Position numbers and translations under genes: made by a program. A stretch of DNA of 64,000 nt, taken from Trachythela sp. YZ-2020. Taxonomy: Eukaryota > Cnidaria > Anthozoa > Malacalcyonacea > Clavulariidae. Below, in pieces: positions 11,341-24,100 of the stretch; the first letter of the stretch is position 1, and every line of letters begins with the position of its first letter. Where the stretch lies: positions 2,914,001-2,978,000 of the forward strand of contig JADLSH010000184.1 of NCBI GenBank assembly GCA_016169945.1. The letters run 5' to 3'. Under the pieces are notes generated by a model that saw only the letters and a list, made by a program, of their open reading frames with translations, was not told the DNA's origin and did not search any database.

Positions 11341-12031
11341 CTTTACCCTCCATTTCAAGACCAAGTGCATCTGGAAAATCATTCAGTAACTTTTGTCGTC
11401 TTTTAAGATTATTGACCAACTCCGGGCCACTTAACATCACAGCGTCACGATGAACTTCGACTTTGAAACTGTTCGGGTCTTTTAGCGGTGGTTGCCAACC
11501 ATCAGCTGCACTCGGAATAAGATGCGCCATATTTCTACTAACGTTCATTTTAATGCCGCGCCACTCATCTGTGCCATCCTCCCTGACTTTCTTATCATCG
11601 TAGGTTGCCAATTTAGCTGAAATCACGACATCGCCAAGTTTTGCTTTCTCCGGTTTCAGGGTTACACAAATTCCGACAAAAAGGGCTACTTTGGGCTTTA
11701 AAATTCGAGCAGCATTTGTGACAGCCGTCTGAGCTTTGCTCGGTCCTTGTACACATCTCATCAATGCAACTCTCACATTCTGATCACCAAATTCACCAAA
11801 ATCTACCATTCCCAGTTCTGTACAATAACCCCGTTGGACTCCTTTGTTCATATATGAATAACAAGCATTGAATTCATGGTCATTTGTTGTTACTAGCAGA
11901 ATATCTGTCGCTGGCAGGCACCTAATCAGACTAAACAATTTCTTTGGTTCGTTCTCAATTTCCCTCTGTGTCACGAGAGAGAACTTGAGTTCAGGCGGTG
12001 GTTCTATAAGACCACTGCTTTCACAAGCCAT
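11341..12031 (-). CDS. PNP-NACHT NLR gene A, coding exon 1: nucleoside phosphorylase domain
   Basis: First coding exon of a minus-strand NLR-type gene, 230 codons plus one base, starting at the ATG at 12031-12029. It encodes most of a PNP_UDP_1 (nucleoside phosphorylase superfamily) domain. Visible signatures are DILLVTTNDHEFNA, the central GPSKAQTAVTNAA, VALFVGIC followed by KAKLGDVVISAKLATYD, and the C-terminal LEMEGKG, which corresponds to the nucleoside-binding EMEG motif. The donor is AAAG|GTAGGT at 11341/11340, phase 1. Joining to exon 2 restores LEMEGKGLYEAAYDHG without a break, as expected for the family. In immune proteins of bacteria, fungi and corals this domain can act as an ATP nucleosidase; whether this copy does so is inference. 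No intact copy is seen in units B or C. Confidence 0.85.
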
Positions 12032-12162
12032 GATGATAAAAAATCAACTCGTTCTACAAAGTTATAAATAAGAAAAATTAGCTTAATCGCGCATCTTAAA
12101 AACATGCGAGTGCAATGTTGTCTCAAACTGTACTATATCAGCGCGTTATCACTGTGGTATAA

Positions 12163-12650
12163 CGGACTTTAGGACGAATTCCATTTGATTAAGAGTACTC
12201 TTAATTTCTCCAAAAAAACCTATTGTTTGAATACAAAGATTATTATATCACGCCTGTGATTTCCAAAATATTTTGGTATGCAAATACAGGTGAATATATT
12301 ACTTCAGGTGCCGTACACTTTATTTTACATATAAGGATGTCAATTGAGCATAAAAGTAAACCAATCAACAGCTTTTTTGAGAAATATAGGCTTTTGTAGA
12401 TCGTTTATTTATACCAGTCAAATTGAATTGGTCCTAAAGCCCGTGGTGGTATACAGACCCTCTCGCTACCGGAAGTCAAATTTTGGTTTATGAGTGCCAT
12501 GCCGAATGAAATTTCACGCAATAAACGCACTCTTAGTGAAAATCACGGTTGTGATATAACAATCTTTGTATTGAACAATAGTTTTGAGAAATATAGCTTG
12601 TTTATTTATACTACTCGTAGTCAAATTGAATTCGTCCTAAAGCCCGTGCC
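12163..12650. mobile_element. DNA-transposon relic with long inverted ends
   Basis: Inverted arms of about 110 bp (12163-12290 and 12535-12650) share GACTTTAGGACGAATTC and the box AATACAAAGATTRTTATATC. A second, direct partial copy of the right arm lies at 12395-12455. It is upstream of NLR gene A and may overlap its promoter region. Confidence 0.65.
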
Positions 12651-12791
12651 ATAATTAATAGCATAATTGCACCGCATAATTCAATGTATGAATTTTGGCA
12701 GCACACAAACACACTTATACACACGATAGCAATATATCTCAAAAATAAAAAAATTCGGAATTTCCATTGTACTGTAGACGTATAATTTTAA

Positions 12792-12946
12792 GCCCCGTTT
12801 ACACTACGCACGAATATTTGGCACGGCACGGATAAAAATGTTACCCGTGCCACTTTTATCCGTGCTGAGACTACCTAAATAGGTAGTCTCAGCACGGGTA
12901 AAAGTGGCACGGGTAACATTTTTATCTGTGCAAACGGGGCTCAAAT
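12792..12946. mobile_element. Near-perfect palindromic MITE
   Basis: Ends AGCCCCGTTTACAC and GCAAACGGGGCT. The inner arms form a near-perfect hairpin centred at about 12879 (ACTACCTAAATAGGTAGT). It is flanked by a 23-bp direct repeat (CCATTGTACTGTARACGTAT) at 12765 and 12952. Confidence 0.8.
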
Positions 12947-13625
12947 CTCCATTGTACTGTAAACGTATAAATCTCTCTAAGATTTTCATTTAGTCCTTTC
13001 TCCACTGAATACAATACAATTGAGTTTAAAACTCCCTTGTGATACATTACAAAATTTACAAAAATCTAAGTTGAACAAGGGTGAAAGTTCTAGAAGATTT
13101 GATAATTATCATGTTTCTATGTTTATAGTAATTCTATGGTTTAAATATACCAACCATTGAAATACCTTTCATTTCACCATAAACTGACCCGTAAGAAGTA
13201 AAGAATGACATTCATGCGCCAGAATGATGTTCGTATGCGAAAATGGTTACAGGGCTTGTACAGGTCAGTAGTGATACAGCATAAACATATTTTAAAACAC
13301 AACCATGTAATAATTTGAGACATACATAGCAAGTTTGGTATACCAGACTGTGCATTTACGTCGTTTTAGTTTAGCTTTTTCCACAAAATTACCCACTTGG
13401 GTAGGCGTTTTAATTCTGGTCAGTGAGAGCTAAGATACCGTTTTATAAAGTTTGTAAAAGGGAAGAAGAAACGTGAAAGATTTTAAATAAATATCTGGCT
13501 TGTTTTCTGTATATATTTTCTCTCCCTGTATCCTGAGACGTCATGAATTCCGCCAATCAAATATTTCTGGGGTCATGTGCTTCTTTAGAAAATTGGATGT
13601 TTAAACAACATTCTCAATCCTAAAT
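12946..13625. other. Intergenic, no gene seen
   Basis: AT-rich sequence between the palindromic MITE and gypsy relic 1. No exon or structured repeat recognised. Confidence 0.5.
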
Positions 13626-15510
13626 TCTACCTCGAAGAAAGTTAAAAACGCTTTGCAACTCTGCTGAATAAAGGACTAAGTGAAAGAAGCCATTATCTTC
13701 TTCCAGTTATAGATGATATTCTGTCGGAGTTCACAAGCTAAGGGTTCAGGTTTGGAATGGCACTGGGAGCATGAGCGCGACATTGCATTCGGGAAAATGC
13801 TAGAAGCTGTTAGTTCAGTGCAAGTTCTCAAGTATTTTGAGCCTAACGAAGACGCGTTATTAATACAGAACAGTTATCCAATTGCATACGCGTTCTATTC
13901 ACTTACCAGCAATAAACAGAACTACGCTCAGATAGATAAATAACTTTTGTCTACTGTTTTTGGAGTAGAGCAGTTTTAGCGATACACATACGGAAAGTAC
14001 AAACGCCGAAAGGACATGTATTTAGTAGATAGAGAGCTACTTGTCCAACAGCGATGAGGAAGTCATGCAAGTGTCGAGCCAAAGCTAAGCAGTAGTAGTA
14101 GTAGTAGTAATCTTGGAGTAGTAGTAGTAGTAATCTTGGAGTAGTAGTAGTAGTAATCTTTATTGATGAAAACCTTTTCATTACATAATGATTTTCAAAA
14201 AAGACCTCAGATACTGTCAGTAACAAAGGAGCAGAGTGGAGAGCCAGTACATCACCAAGATGTCAGAATACCTTCCAATCACGAAATACTGTACCACCCA
14301 AACAAAATCTTGAATGCCAATGACAGTGGAAGATTCTGTTATGCAAAACTTGAGTAACCCCCTCAAAACTGGATGGTCACAAGGAAAGAAATAGCAACCA
14401 GAGCTACAACCACATTACCAAGTTCGTGATGAACTTAGCGAGCTAGATGACCTCATCTTTAAGGGTAGCAGAATGTGTAGTACCAGCCTTGTTGAGATCG
14501 GACATTCAAGAACGAATCCACAGATCCCACATAGGAACACAGGCGTGTTTAAGAGCATGAGAAAGCGTTTACTGCCCTTGTATGACAACATCAGTGAAAG
14601 AAAATGTTGCCAGATGTGACAACAACGCTATACTCGTACAAAGCTCCAACTCGACCATGGTCAAGGGTGTCATCGAATATGTTCGAGCGAGACAACAAAC
14701 ACTATCTGGTGACCGTAGACTACTTCTGCAATTTTGGGGAAATGGATGGACTTGAGAAGACCAAGTCGAATGTTTTCATCAAGAAAGTTAAGTAGCATTT
14801 TGCACACTACAGCATTCCAGACATGTTTATCTCAGACAACGGGCCACAGTCCAATGTCATGGCTGAGAGTGCAGTGAAAGCACAAAAGCAAAGAAGAGTG
14901 CACAGATCAGTGACTTGTTGTTCTTGATCATAGAATCACACCATCAAAGGGTATAAAAGGTTTTGAAACCCAATTGACAAAGGTTGCAAGGGTTAGTTAG
15001 TGGAGGGTTCGTGCCTACGGGTTAGTTTTTAGTGACGGAGAAAAAACCGGAGTACCCGGAGAAAAACCCTCGAAGCACAGGAGAACCAACCAATCTCAAC
15101 TTACATAAGTTATCAAGCACATGGATGCTACTCGACCGAAGTAAATCCCTGCCCTGAACCTGCCATATAACAGGCTTAACTCAGAGGTCAGGGGCAGCGC
15201 GCTAACCGCATCTGCCAATCGTGCTTCCAAGATAGATAGTAGTCCAGTACAACGCCTCGTTAGCAAACATACCAAGACTCTTTTGCCAACCCGAGCCACA
15301 TTGCTGGAACCCAAAACAGTAGAAAATGTTAAGGAGAAACTCGACCAAGGCAGAAGAAAGGAAGCACTGCAGTACAACAACAATGCAAAAGACCTTCCAC
15401 CAGTAACGAAAGGACAAACAGTGTACGTGTTCAACTACTTGGAACACGTCAACGGTCAAAGCAACCAGGGGGAAAAGCGGCAACAATTAAACCACAGAAC
15501 CTACATGTAG
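13625..15510 (+). mobile_element. Ty3/gypsy relic 1 (pol fragments)
   Basis: Decayed pol. An RT N-terminal piece (YLLPVIDDILSE) is followed by a deletion of the RT core. Then come the connection/RNase H start (EWHWEHERDIAFGKMLEAVS, PIAYAFYSLTSNKQNYAQID), the integrase core (PWSRVSSNMFERDNKHYLVT, with DNG in SDNGPQ) and the integrase tail (LLPTRATLLEPKTVENVKEK, KDLPPVTKGQTVYV). An unrelated insertion at about 14930-15200 interrupts the integrase. Stops and frameshifts make it inactive, and no LTRs were recognised. Confidence 0.82.
14088..14165 (+). repeat. AGT-rich tandem repeat
   Basis: About three copies of a 23-26-bp unit made of four to five AGT triplets plus AATCTTGG, inside gypsy relic 1. 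It is absent from relic 2. Confidence 0.85.
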
Positions 15511-15517
15511 CTGGTTA

Positions 15518-16527
15518 AGCCCGGCGCACACTAGTGCAAGTTGTACGCACAGATGTCATTCGTGACCAATTACGTGCGACGAAAATCCTAGTGTGCGGGG
15601 AAAATATACAGGATTTTTGTCACTCGTGTCGTGAACAACAAATATCAAACGTGTTTGATATTTTCTGTCATTCGTGACAAAAATTCCTCGCAGCAAAGAA
15701 GTGCGCATGCGTGTTATTTCCCAAAACAACATGGCGGATAGTGAACAAACACTTGCAGCTAGCGACAGGAATTGCGGCGGGCATTTGCCTGACTATAGTT
15801 AAGTCAAATACTTATAAAATAAACCTTTCCCACCAATTAACGTAGTTATGCGTAGTCATAATTTGCTTAACTGAATCAAATGTCGGCAAATGAAATCAGA
15901 GCGATGCTCAAAGTTTCCACAATGGAAGATGTTCAATGCCGCCACAAGGGAATTTGACAATTTGAAAATCTGATCACAACCCTTAACCTAACCCTAACCA
16001 GAAATGTCTGAAAAGGAATTTTGGGGTTAAAACAAGTCGGAAAAAATTATTTGAAAGAAAAAATAATTTAAGTGAGAAAAAAGTTTTGGCCGGGATTGAC
16101 CGGGCTTGAACAGCCGCTCTAAGAAACTGTAGCCAGCGCACGCCCTAAACCACTACGCCACCGACTAGCTCGCTGAATGCAATTGCAATAAACCACTATA
16201 TATAATGCTAAATATACCGCCTTTCTAGTCATTTAAAGAACGAAGAATATTGACCAATGAACGCCCGCCGCAATTCCTGTCGCTAGCTGCAAGTGTTTGT
16301 TCACTATCCGCCATGTTGTTTTGGGAAATAACACGCATGCGCACTTCTTTGCTGCGAGGAATTTTTGTCACGAATGACAGAAAATATCAAACACGTTTGA
16401 TATTTGTTGTTCACGACACGAGTGACAAAAATCCTGTATATTTTCCCCGCACACTAGGATTTTCGTCGCACGTAATTGGTCACGAATGACATCTGTGCGT
16501 ACAACTTGCACTAGTGTGCGCCGGGCT
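15518..16527. mobile_element. 1-kb PIF/Harbinger-like foldback with TTA target duplication
   Basis: Terminal inverted repeats of about 265 bp (15518-15785 and 16262-16527) begin AGCCCGGCGCACACTAGTGC. TTA is duplicated on both sides (15515-15517 and 16528-16530). The sister gypsy copy has the uninterrupted GCTGGTTACAG site at 52900-52912, which proves the insertion and its ends. No transposase is encoded. A tRNA-like stretch lies inside. Confidence 0.92.
16080..16172 (-). ncRNA. tRNA-like (SINE-type) sequence inside the foldback
   Basis: On the minus strand TGGCGTAGTGG fits a Pol III A box, and about 45 nt later GTTCAAGCCC fits a B box. A true cloverleaf is not convincing (poor T-stem), so a SINE head or decayed tRNA is more likely than a functional tRNA. 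Confidence 0.4.
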
Positions 16528-16530
16528 TTA

Positions 16531-17600
16531 CAGAGAATGGAAACAGCATGTGACGCAACAGACGCCATCCGAAAGCAACGGAACAAGAGAATATGAGTGA
16601 AAGGGGTGCGTTTAAAGAACCACTAGTGATCAGGGAAGATGCGAGACACAGACACACGAAGTAATCAGCATAAATTACTACAAGCGCGGTCAAAGTTCGG
16701 AGCAGTGGCGGAAATTTCGGTGGCGTGGCAACCCCCACCTTCAATGCATAAAATTGATTTAATAAAATTAATTTGTCGGAGATTTTGACCTTCGTGAATG
16801 TGGGGGATGTTGTCCGAAATTTGAAGGTTTTGTTGGACATTTGGGAGGCTTTTCCCCCTTCCACCCACTGGAAAAGGTGAATTTCCACCACTAGCCCCGA
16901 GAAAAACACAGTTCTCAACAATGGAACAACAATGGAACAACAATGTTCTCAACCATCATCGAAAGAAAATCAGGGAAACTTGTCAAAGCACCATCGTATT
17001 TGAAAGACAACGAAACTGGATTAGACATTGATAAAACCACTAAGCAGGGGTGGAAAAATATTTTATTTTCTCGGAACGCAAGAGATTTGAGCATCTTTCC
17101 GCCTTTTGAGGCAGCACGAGACAGACTGCCACAACAATAAAATATTAATCTTGACTCAAGTTCACTGATACAGAATTTGAAAATTGTGTAGTGTACAGGG
17201 TGTGCAAGTGCACACAGCAGAATATTTAGCCGGCACTTTTGACTGCTAAGTGACCTAAGTGTATGACCACCCGCTAAGTTGTCTTGATCATTTCTGCTAC
17301 TTGTAACCTACTGTGGCATGTCCACTCTGCCACTGTGCACCAATCTTTCTGGTTTGGTTACATTTTATATTTTTATTGCTATTGTAGTTGAACTTCCTGT
17401 AAATTTTGTAAGTATTGTCTTAGACATCTTAGTGAATACTGAATTAAAAGAAATGATAATGTGAATTAATGTTGCATATTGATAATTTTGATAAGCTAAA
17501 TAACCAAAATGACTAAATAACTAAAATCAGTAAAATATATTACTCTTTTTAGTCTTGACAGCTTGACTGTTACTTGATTATCTTCTAGTCTATTGGACCA
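16531..17600. other. Gypsy-flanking and anonymous sequence
   Basis: The first 40 bp continue gypsy relic 1 (compare 52912). The rest has no recognised gene; a 65-codon plus-strand frame at 16943-17140 shows no domain. Confidence 0.4.
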
Positions 17601-17727
17601 TTCCTCTATTCTCATCTACTCCCTTTATCTTTCTTTTCTTTTCTTTTTCTCTCTTTTCATTTCCTCTCTTTCTTCTTTTCCTATCTTTTCTTTCTTATTT
17701 TCTCTTTTTCTTTCTGCTGACCGCAAA
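17600..17727 (+). repeat. Pyrimidine-only tract
   Basis: About 120 bp of almost pure C/T on the plus strand (TTTCTTTTCTTTT-type), capable of triplex or strong strand asymmetry. No gene is seen nearby; it is not next to any exon recognised here. Confidence 0.8.
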
Positions 17728-18149
17728 AATTTTCAGGAACCATTGGTCCCATGGTCCGCTATTTTTTCCACTCCTGCCACTAAGTCTGAATGTGAGCCCC
17801 CTCGATAAGCCTTGGCTTTTGAGGCAAACATATTAATAAAGTTTAAATAGAAAAAGTCTAAGGAACTAAGAACGATTGTTGATTTCCTGTCTCGCTACGG
17901 AGCATTTAGAGACTGCGTTTTCAATGTTATTTGTCCTACGATAGCACGCGTCGGAACTTTATAACTGGATTTTTCCACACAGTGTTCACACCACAAATTA
18001 TTTTCAAATGCGGATAAAAGCTACGTTTTTCCAAACCTAACGCTAAAAACTCAATATAGCTTTTAAAAGCAATATATATAGTATCGCGTCTGTTCGAGGT
18101 TGAGGGGCACGCATTCCCCAACCTTCCCTGGGCCCGTGACTGGATCTGG

Positions 18150-21100
18150 TTGGCCTCGATCACTGATGGGCAAGTTTGGATTTGAGTGATGCATAAACAT
18201 AGTATTCTGGTTGTCCACGTATAATACGATTCAGATTTATATAAAACAAAGCTAAACAATTATGCTTCATAAAAGGCAAAATCCTTTCTATTCACAATCC
18301 ATAAATTGCCAGGGACAATCATATCAGTGACAAGGAAAACATGAAACTGCAGTAAAACCGGGAGACGTTTGAGGGAGTTTTGTCTGCTAAAATACATTGT
18401 TGATGTCAATCAAATCAATCAAAAAACTTTATTTAAACACGGTAAAATCTACAGTATGGTATAAAAATAACATTTTACAACAACAATTTACTGATACAGA
18501 GACAATTTACACTTAGACTACACTTACAAAACAAATTTGCTAAAGCCTATCGGTTAATAATTAACTACCAACTTGATACGATACCCCGGGACCAATAAAA
18601 AGATACCAGATAAGAAAATTGCAACCTTTATAAACCTATTTAATATGACGCCACAGCGCTGTGCCGTGCCTACTTCACTGTCGTCGATACAAAATCATTA
18701 ATAAAGATCAAATAACATTATTATTATTATTATTACAATATTTCAGTAGGAAGCTACACTCACAACAAGGTGAACATCACCAACACTGAAACAAAAGCAC
18801 CTTTTTCAAATCTTGAAAACAATATTCCAATTATATCGCCAAGATGCCAACGGTTTAAGACACGAATATACAAAATAGATGTACAGAAATGGACACAAAC
18901 CAAGACAAGAATCCACTTTATATTATTATAATCTGATTGTTCCTGCTGATTATTTAAATTAAACCCAAATATTTGAAGAATGTCAATGTGCGTAGGGTGG
19001 GATGAACTTTTACCACTTTTTGTGGTTACAAGATCCAAAGTGTCAAAAAGCGATATACAACTCAAACTCATAGACTATATCTGCATTCCATGGACAGATT
19101 TCGTGCGTTTCGGCTGTGTTATTGCTGAAAACCTCGACTGTACTTCTTAAGCAAACAATAGAAACCACTAACTCAGTGTTCCTGTTGAAATATGTCTCTC
19201 AAAATGACGACTAAAACTTAAAAGCGACAGTTCATCCAAACCAATTTTACCTTTCGTTTATCCCTTTACTTTTGTATTGAGGTTTCAGTGGTGACACTTA
19301 CCAGAATGATATTTATAAGTGGCGCGTGGAAATGACTCTGTGGCGAATAGATCTAACACAAACATCAAAGGTTACGACAGAAGTTTGACATCTCATCTGC
19401 ACTGAATACATGTATATCTAATCTTACTCTGTGTTTCAAATGTTTTGGAGAGTTTTGCTGGGCTACCTAGATGAACATGACAACCCCTGCTCTGTTGACA
19501 GGATATCTTAATCTGTGCCTTCAGTAAAACATGTTGAGACTTTCAAAACAAAGATTGAGGGACAGTTATTAAGAGAGGCTTCCATATTTATGACAAAAAG
19601 GGCCCAGTGCATCTGATAATCCTGTCTCACTACTGGAGCAAGCAAAGGGCCTACTGATGCCCTGGGTTTGGTCAACCTTGATCACTGATGGGCATGTTTC
19701 GATTTGACTAATGCATAGATATAGTATTCTGGTTGTCCATGTTAGGTTCAGATTTAACTAAAACAAAGCTAAACAATTATGCTTCATAAAAGACAAAATC
19801 CTTTCTATTCACAATCCTTAAATTGTCAGGGACAATCATGTATTCATATCAGTACTCTTATATGAAGCAATTTGATAATTAGATTAATATAAATTTTGAA
19901 AAAGGTATAGCCTATCATGAAAAACATGTTGCCACAGTAATACTTTAAAAGCGTCTCATGATGTAGTGTGTACTCTCCTCAAATGTTTTATACAGAATAT
20001 ATAAATTACTGTTAAACAAATTAAAAGATTTCAAAAATAATGCAATTTTATAATAATACGATACCAACACCTTTTAAAAGATACCAGATAAGAAAATTGC
20101 AATTTTATACAAAAAATAATAATAAATATCAATAACATGACCATGCCTGAAACACTGTCGTGATATCAGAAATGTGATATTCAACATATGAACTTAAAAA
20201 TAGAAACTTCATGAAAGAATATACACAAAATATGCAAAGATGCATGATGCATATGAAAAATGTTACTGACTGTTACCAAATACATGCAAATATAAAGATG
20301 CAAAATGTAAAAATGCTCAAACTATGGTCAGTGGGATGCGCTTTGACCACTTTTTGTGGTTACAAGATCGAAAATACATTAAAAAAAGCAAATTACAAAC
20401 CAAACTCATAGACTATCCGCATTCCATGGACAGATTTCGTGCTTTTCTGTTGGTCTAGGTTGTGTTATTGTTGAGAATCTCGACTGTACTTGTTAAGGAA
20501 ACAATAGAAACCACTAACTCAGTGTTCCTGTTGAAATGTTTGTCTCAAAATGAGGACCAAAACTCAAAACGCCAGTTCATCCAAACCAATTTTACCTTTC
20601 GTTAATCCCTTTTATTTTTGTATTGAGGTTTCAGTAGTGACACTTACGAGAATGCGACACAAACATCAAAGGTTACGACAGGAGTTTGACATCTCATCTG
20701 CACTGAATACATGTATATCTAATCTTACCCTGGATTTCAGATGTTTTGGAGAGTTTGCTGTGCTATAGGGTACCTAGACGAACATGACAACCTCTGCTCT
20801 GTTTTCAGGATATCTTAATCTGTGCCTTCAGTAAAACATTTTGAGACTTTCAAAACAAAGATTGAGGGACAGTTATTGTGAGAGGCTTCCATATTTATGA
20901 CAAAAAGGGCCCAGTGCATCTGATAATCTTGTCTCACTACTGGAGCAAGCAAAGGGCCTACTGATGCCCTGGGTTTGGTCAACCTTGATCACTGATGGGC
21001 ATGTTTCGATTTGACTAATGCATAGATATAGTATTCTGGTTGTCCATGTTAGGTTCAGATTTAACTAAAACAAAGCTAAACAATTATGCTTCATAAAAGA

Positions 21101-24100
21101 CAAAATCCTTTCTATTCACAATCCTTAAATTGTCAGGGACAATCATGTATTCATATCAGTGACAAGAAAAACTTGAAACTACAGTAAAACCGAGAGATTT
21201 TTGAGAAAGTTTTGTCTGCTAAAATACATTGTTGATGTGCATCCAACATTGTGTTTTCTGAGTGTGCAGAACGGAAACTGAATATTATTTGACTAATTTT
21301 TTGGTTGACTGCCTCCAGGGAAGGAAGGGTATCAATTTGATTGTAAATTAAACAGACTTATATGAAACTAGTGGCATATGAAACAGGATGATGCATGAAC
21401 CCTAAAGTTTCATTTAAATTGGCTTTTTCTTCAGATAATACAAAGGTAAAAGCACCCTTTTATAACGGAAAAAGTGCCTCATGATATAGTGTCCCCCCTA
21501 ACTTCAAGTCGCTTTACACGCCTTTATAAAATCACATTTGCTAAAGCCTATCGGTTAATAATTAACTAGCAACTTGATACGATACCCCAAGACTAATAAA
21601 CAGAAACTAGATAAGAAAATTGTAATTTTATACAAGGCTTTATAAAGTTTTTAACATGACGCCACAGCGCTGTGCCGTGCCTACTTCATTGTCGTCAATA
21701 TAAAATCATCAATAAATATCAAATAACATGACCAACACTGAAACAAACGCACCTTTTTCAAATCTTGAAAGAAATATTCCAATTACATGGTCAAGATGCC
21801 AAAGAATTACGTAACGAATATACAAAATAGATCTACAGAAATGGACACAAACCAAGCCAAGAATCCACCATATATTGTGACTGTCTCCTGCTGGTTATCT
21901 AAATTAAACCCAAGTATTGGAAGAATGTCAATATGGATCGGGTGGGATGCAGCTTTGCGGGCTAACGCCTCACGTACTGACGGGCCAATTTTCTTACCAA
22001 ATGGATAGAAGTCAATGCTTATGACATGGTTGTCATTATACTATATATTTTTTGTTTCAAATTTAAGCGTTTTTGCAAAACATATGAATTATAAACTAGA
22101 GGACATTCAGAGATTGCATACTTCTGCCAGCATATTTAGTCAAGTCTTAACACCTTGCTTTGTTTACGTTTCTCTAGGAGGAAAAAGATCTTAAAGCTTC
22201 CAAGAGAGCTTCGTTATTTTGATATGCATGGACTATTTTTGTGGTTCAATGCTTCCAGGGAAGGAAGGGTATCAATTTGATTGTAGATTAAATAGAGTTA
22301 TATGAAACTAGTGGCATACAAAACAGCATGATGCATGAGCTCTAAAGTTTCATATAAATTGGACTTTTTCTTTAGATAATGCAAAGATAAAAGTGCCCTT
22401 TTCTATCGGAAAAAGCCTCGATATGCCCATGTTGCGCCACACATCAAAATCGACGTTAAGAGTAGGATGAATTTTTATAGTTAATCTTGACGTATCTTAA
22501 AACTGGTGGCAATATTATCTTGAAGCCACCTATAAGCACCTGACCAATATGGATAATTGTACTTGCCATTTGAAAGCACCTATACTGATGCGAATTGTCT
22601 TAGCGATATGCAGAAAACTCAATACTGCGATGACGCGTCCATTGTACATACAAAAAACACTCGCAAAAAATTTGAATTCGTACATTAGAATACCAAAGTA
22701 AAGGGCATTCAGAGATTGCATACTTCTGCCAGCATATTAAGTCAAATCTTAACACCTTGCCTTGTTTACGTTTCTCTAGCGGGCAAAAGGTCTTAAAGCT
22801 TCCAAGAGAGCTTCGTTATTTTGATATGCATGGATATTTTTTTGGTTCAATGCCTTCAGCGAAGGAAGGGTATCAATTTGATTGTAGATTAAATAGAGTT
22901 ATATGAAACTAGTGGCATACGAAACAGGATGATGCATGAGCTCTAAAGTTTCATATAAATTGGACTTTTTCTTTAGATAATGCAAAGATAAAAGTGCCCT
23001 TTTCTACCGGAAAAAGCCTCGTGATGTGGTGCTCGCCCCCCTGAGGGGCTGCGTCCATATTCATGTTGCCACGCATAACGTCAAATCGACGTTAAGAGTG
23101 GGTGGGTGGGTTTTATAGTTAATCCTTCGACGTATCTTGTGGTAAATCAACAATATTATCTTGAAGCTAACCTATAAGCACCTGAAATATATACTGAATA
23201 ATTGTACTTTGGCCATTTCGTGATGTGGTGCTCGCCCCGAGGGGCTGCGTCCATTCATGTTGCCACGTACAACGTCAAATCGACGTTAAGAGGGGTAAGT
23301 GGGCTTTATAGCTAATCCTTCGACGTATCTTGTGGAAAAATCGGCAACATTATCGCTTGAAGCTAACCGACGTAAGCACCTGAAACTTGAACAATTGTAC
23401 TTGCCATTTGAAAAATCAATTCTAATCGCTTGTATGTACATGAAAGTCAAATTTGCTAAAGCCAATTGGTTAATAATTAACTACCAACTTGATACGATAC
23501 CCCGAGACCAATAAAAAGATACCAGATAAGAAAATTGTAATTTTATACAAGGCTTTATAAACCTTTTTAACATGACGCCACAGCGCTGTGCCGTGCCTAC
23601 TTCACTGTCGTCGATATAAAATCATTAATAAATATCAAATAACATGACCAACACTGAAACAAACGCACCTTTTTCAAATCTTGAAAGCAATATTCCAATT
23701 ACATGGCCAAGATGCTAAGGAATTACGTCTCGAATATACGAAATAGATGTACAGAAATGGACACAAACCAAGACAAGAATCCACCATATATTGTGACTGT
23801 CTCCTGCTGGTTATCTAAATTAAACCCAAGTATTGGAAGAATGTCAATATGGATCGGGTGGGATGCAGCTTTGCGGGCTAACGCCTCACGTATTGACGGG
23901 CCAATTTTCTTATCAAATGGATAGAAATCAATGCTTATGACATGGTTGTCATTATACTATATATTTATTGTTTCAAATTTAAACGTTTTTGCAAAACTTA
24001 TGAATTATAAACTAGAGGGCATTCAGAGATTGCATACTTCTGCCAGCATATTAAGTCAAGTCTTAACACCTTGCCTTGTTTACGTTTCTCTAGCAGGCAA

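Noticed and set aside
21787..22008. 73-codon frame also found at 23703 and 56400
   Set aside because: It shares nucleotide identity with the R-block copies over both coding and non-coding parts. Other copies (1, 2050, 18830, 54680) have it broken, and no domain is seen.
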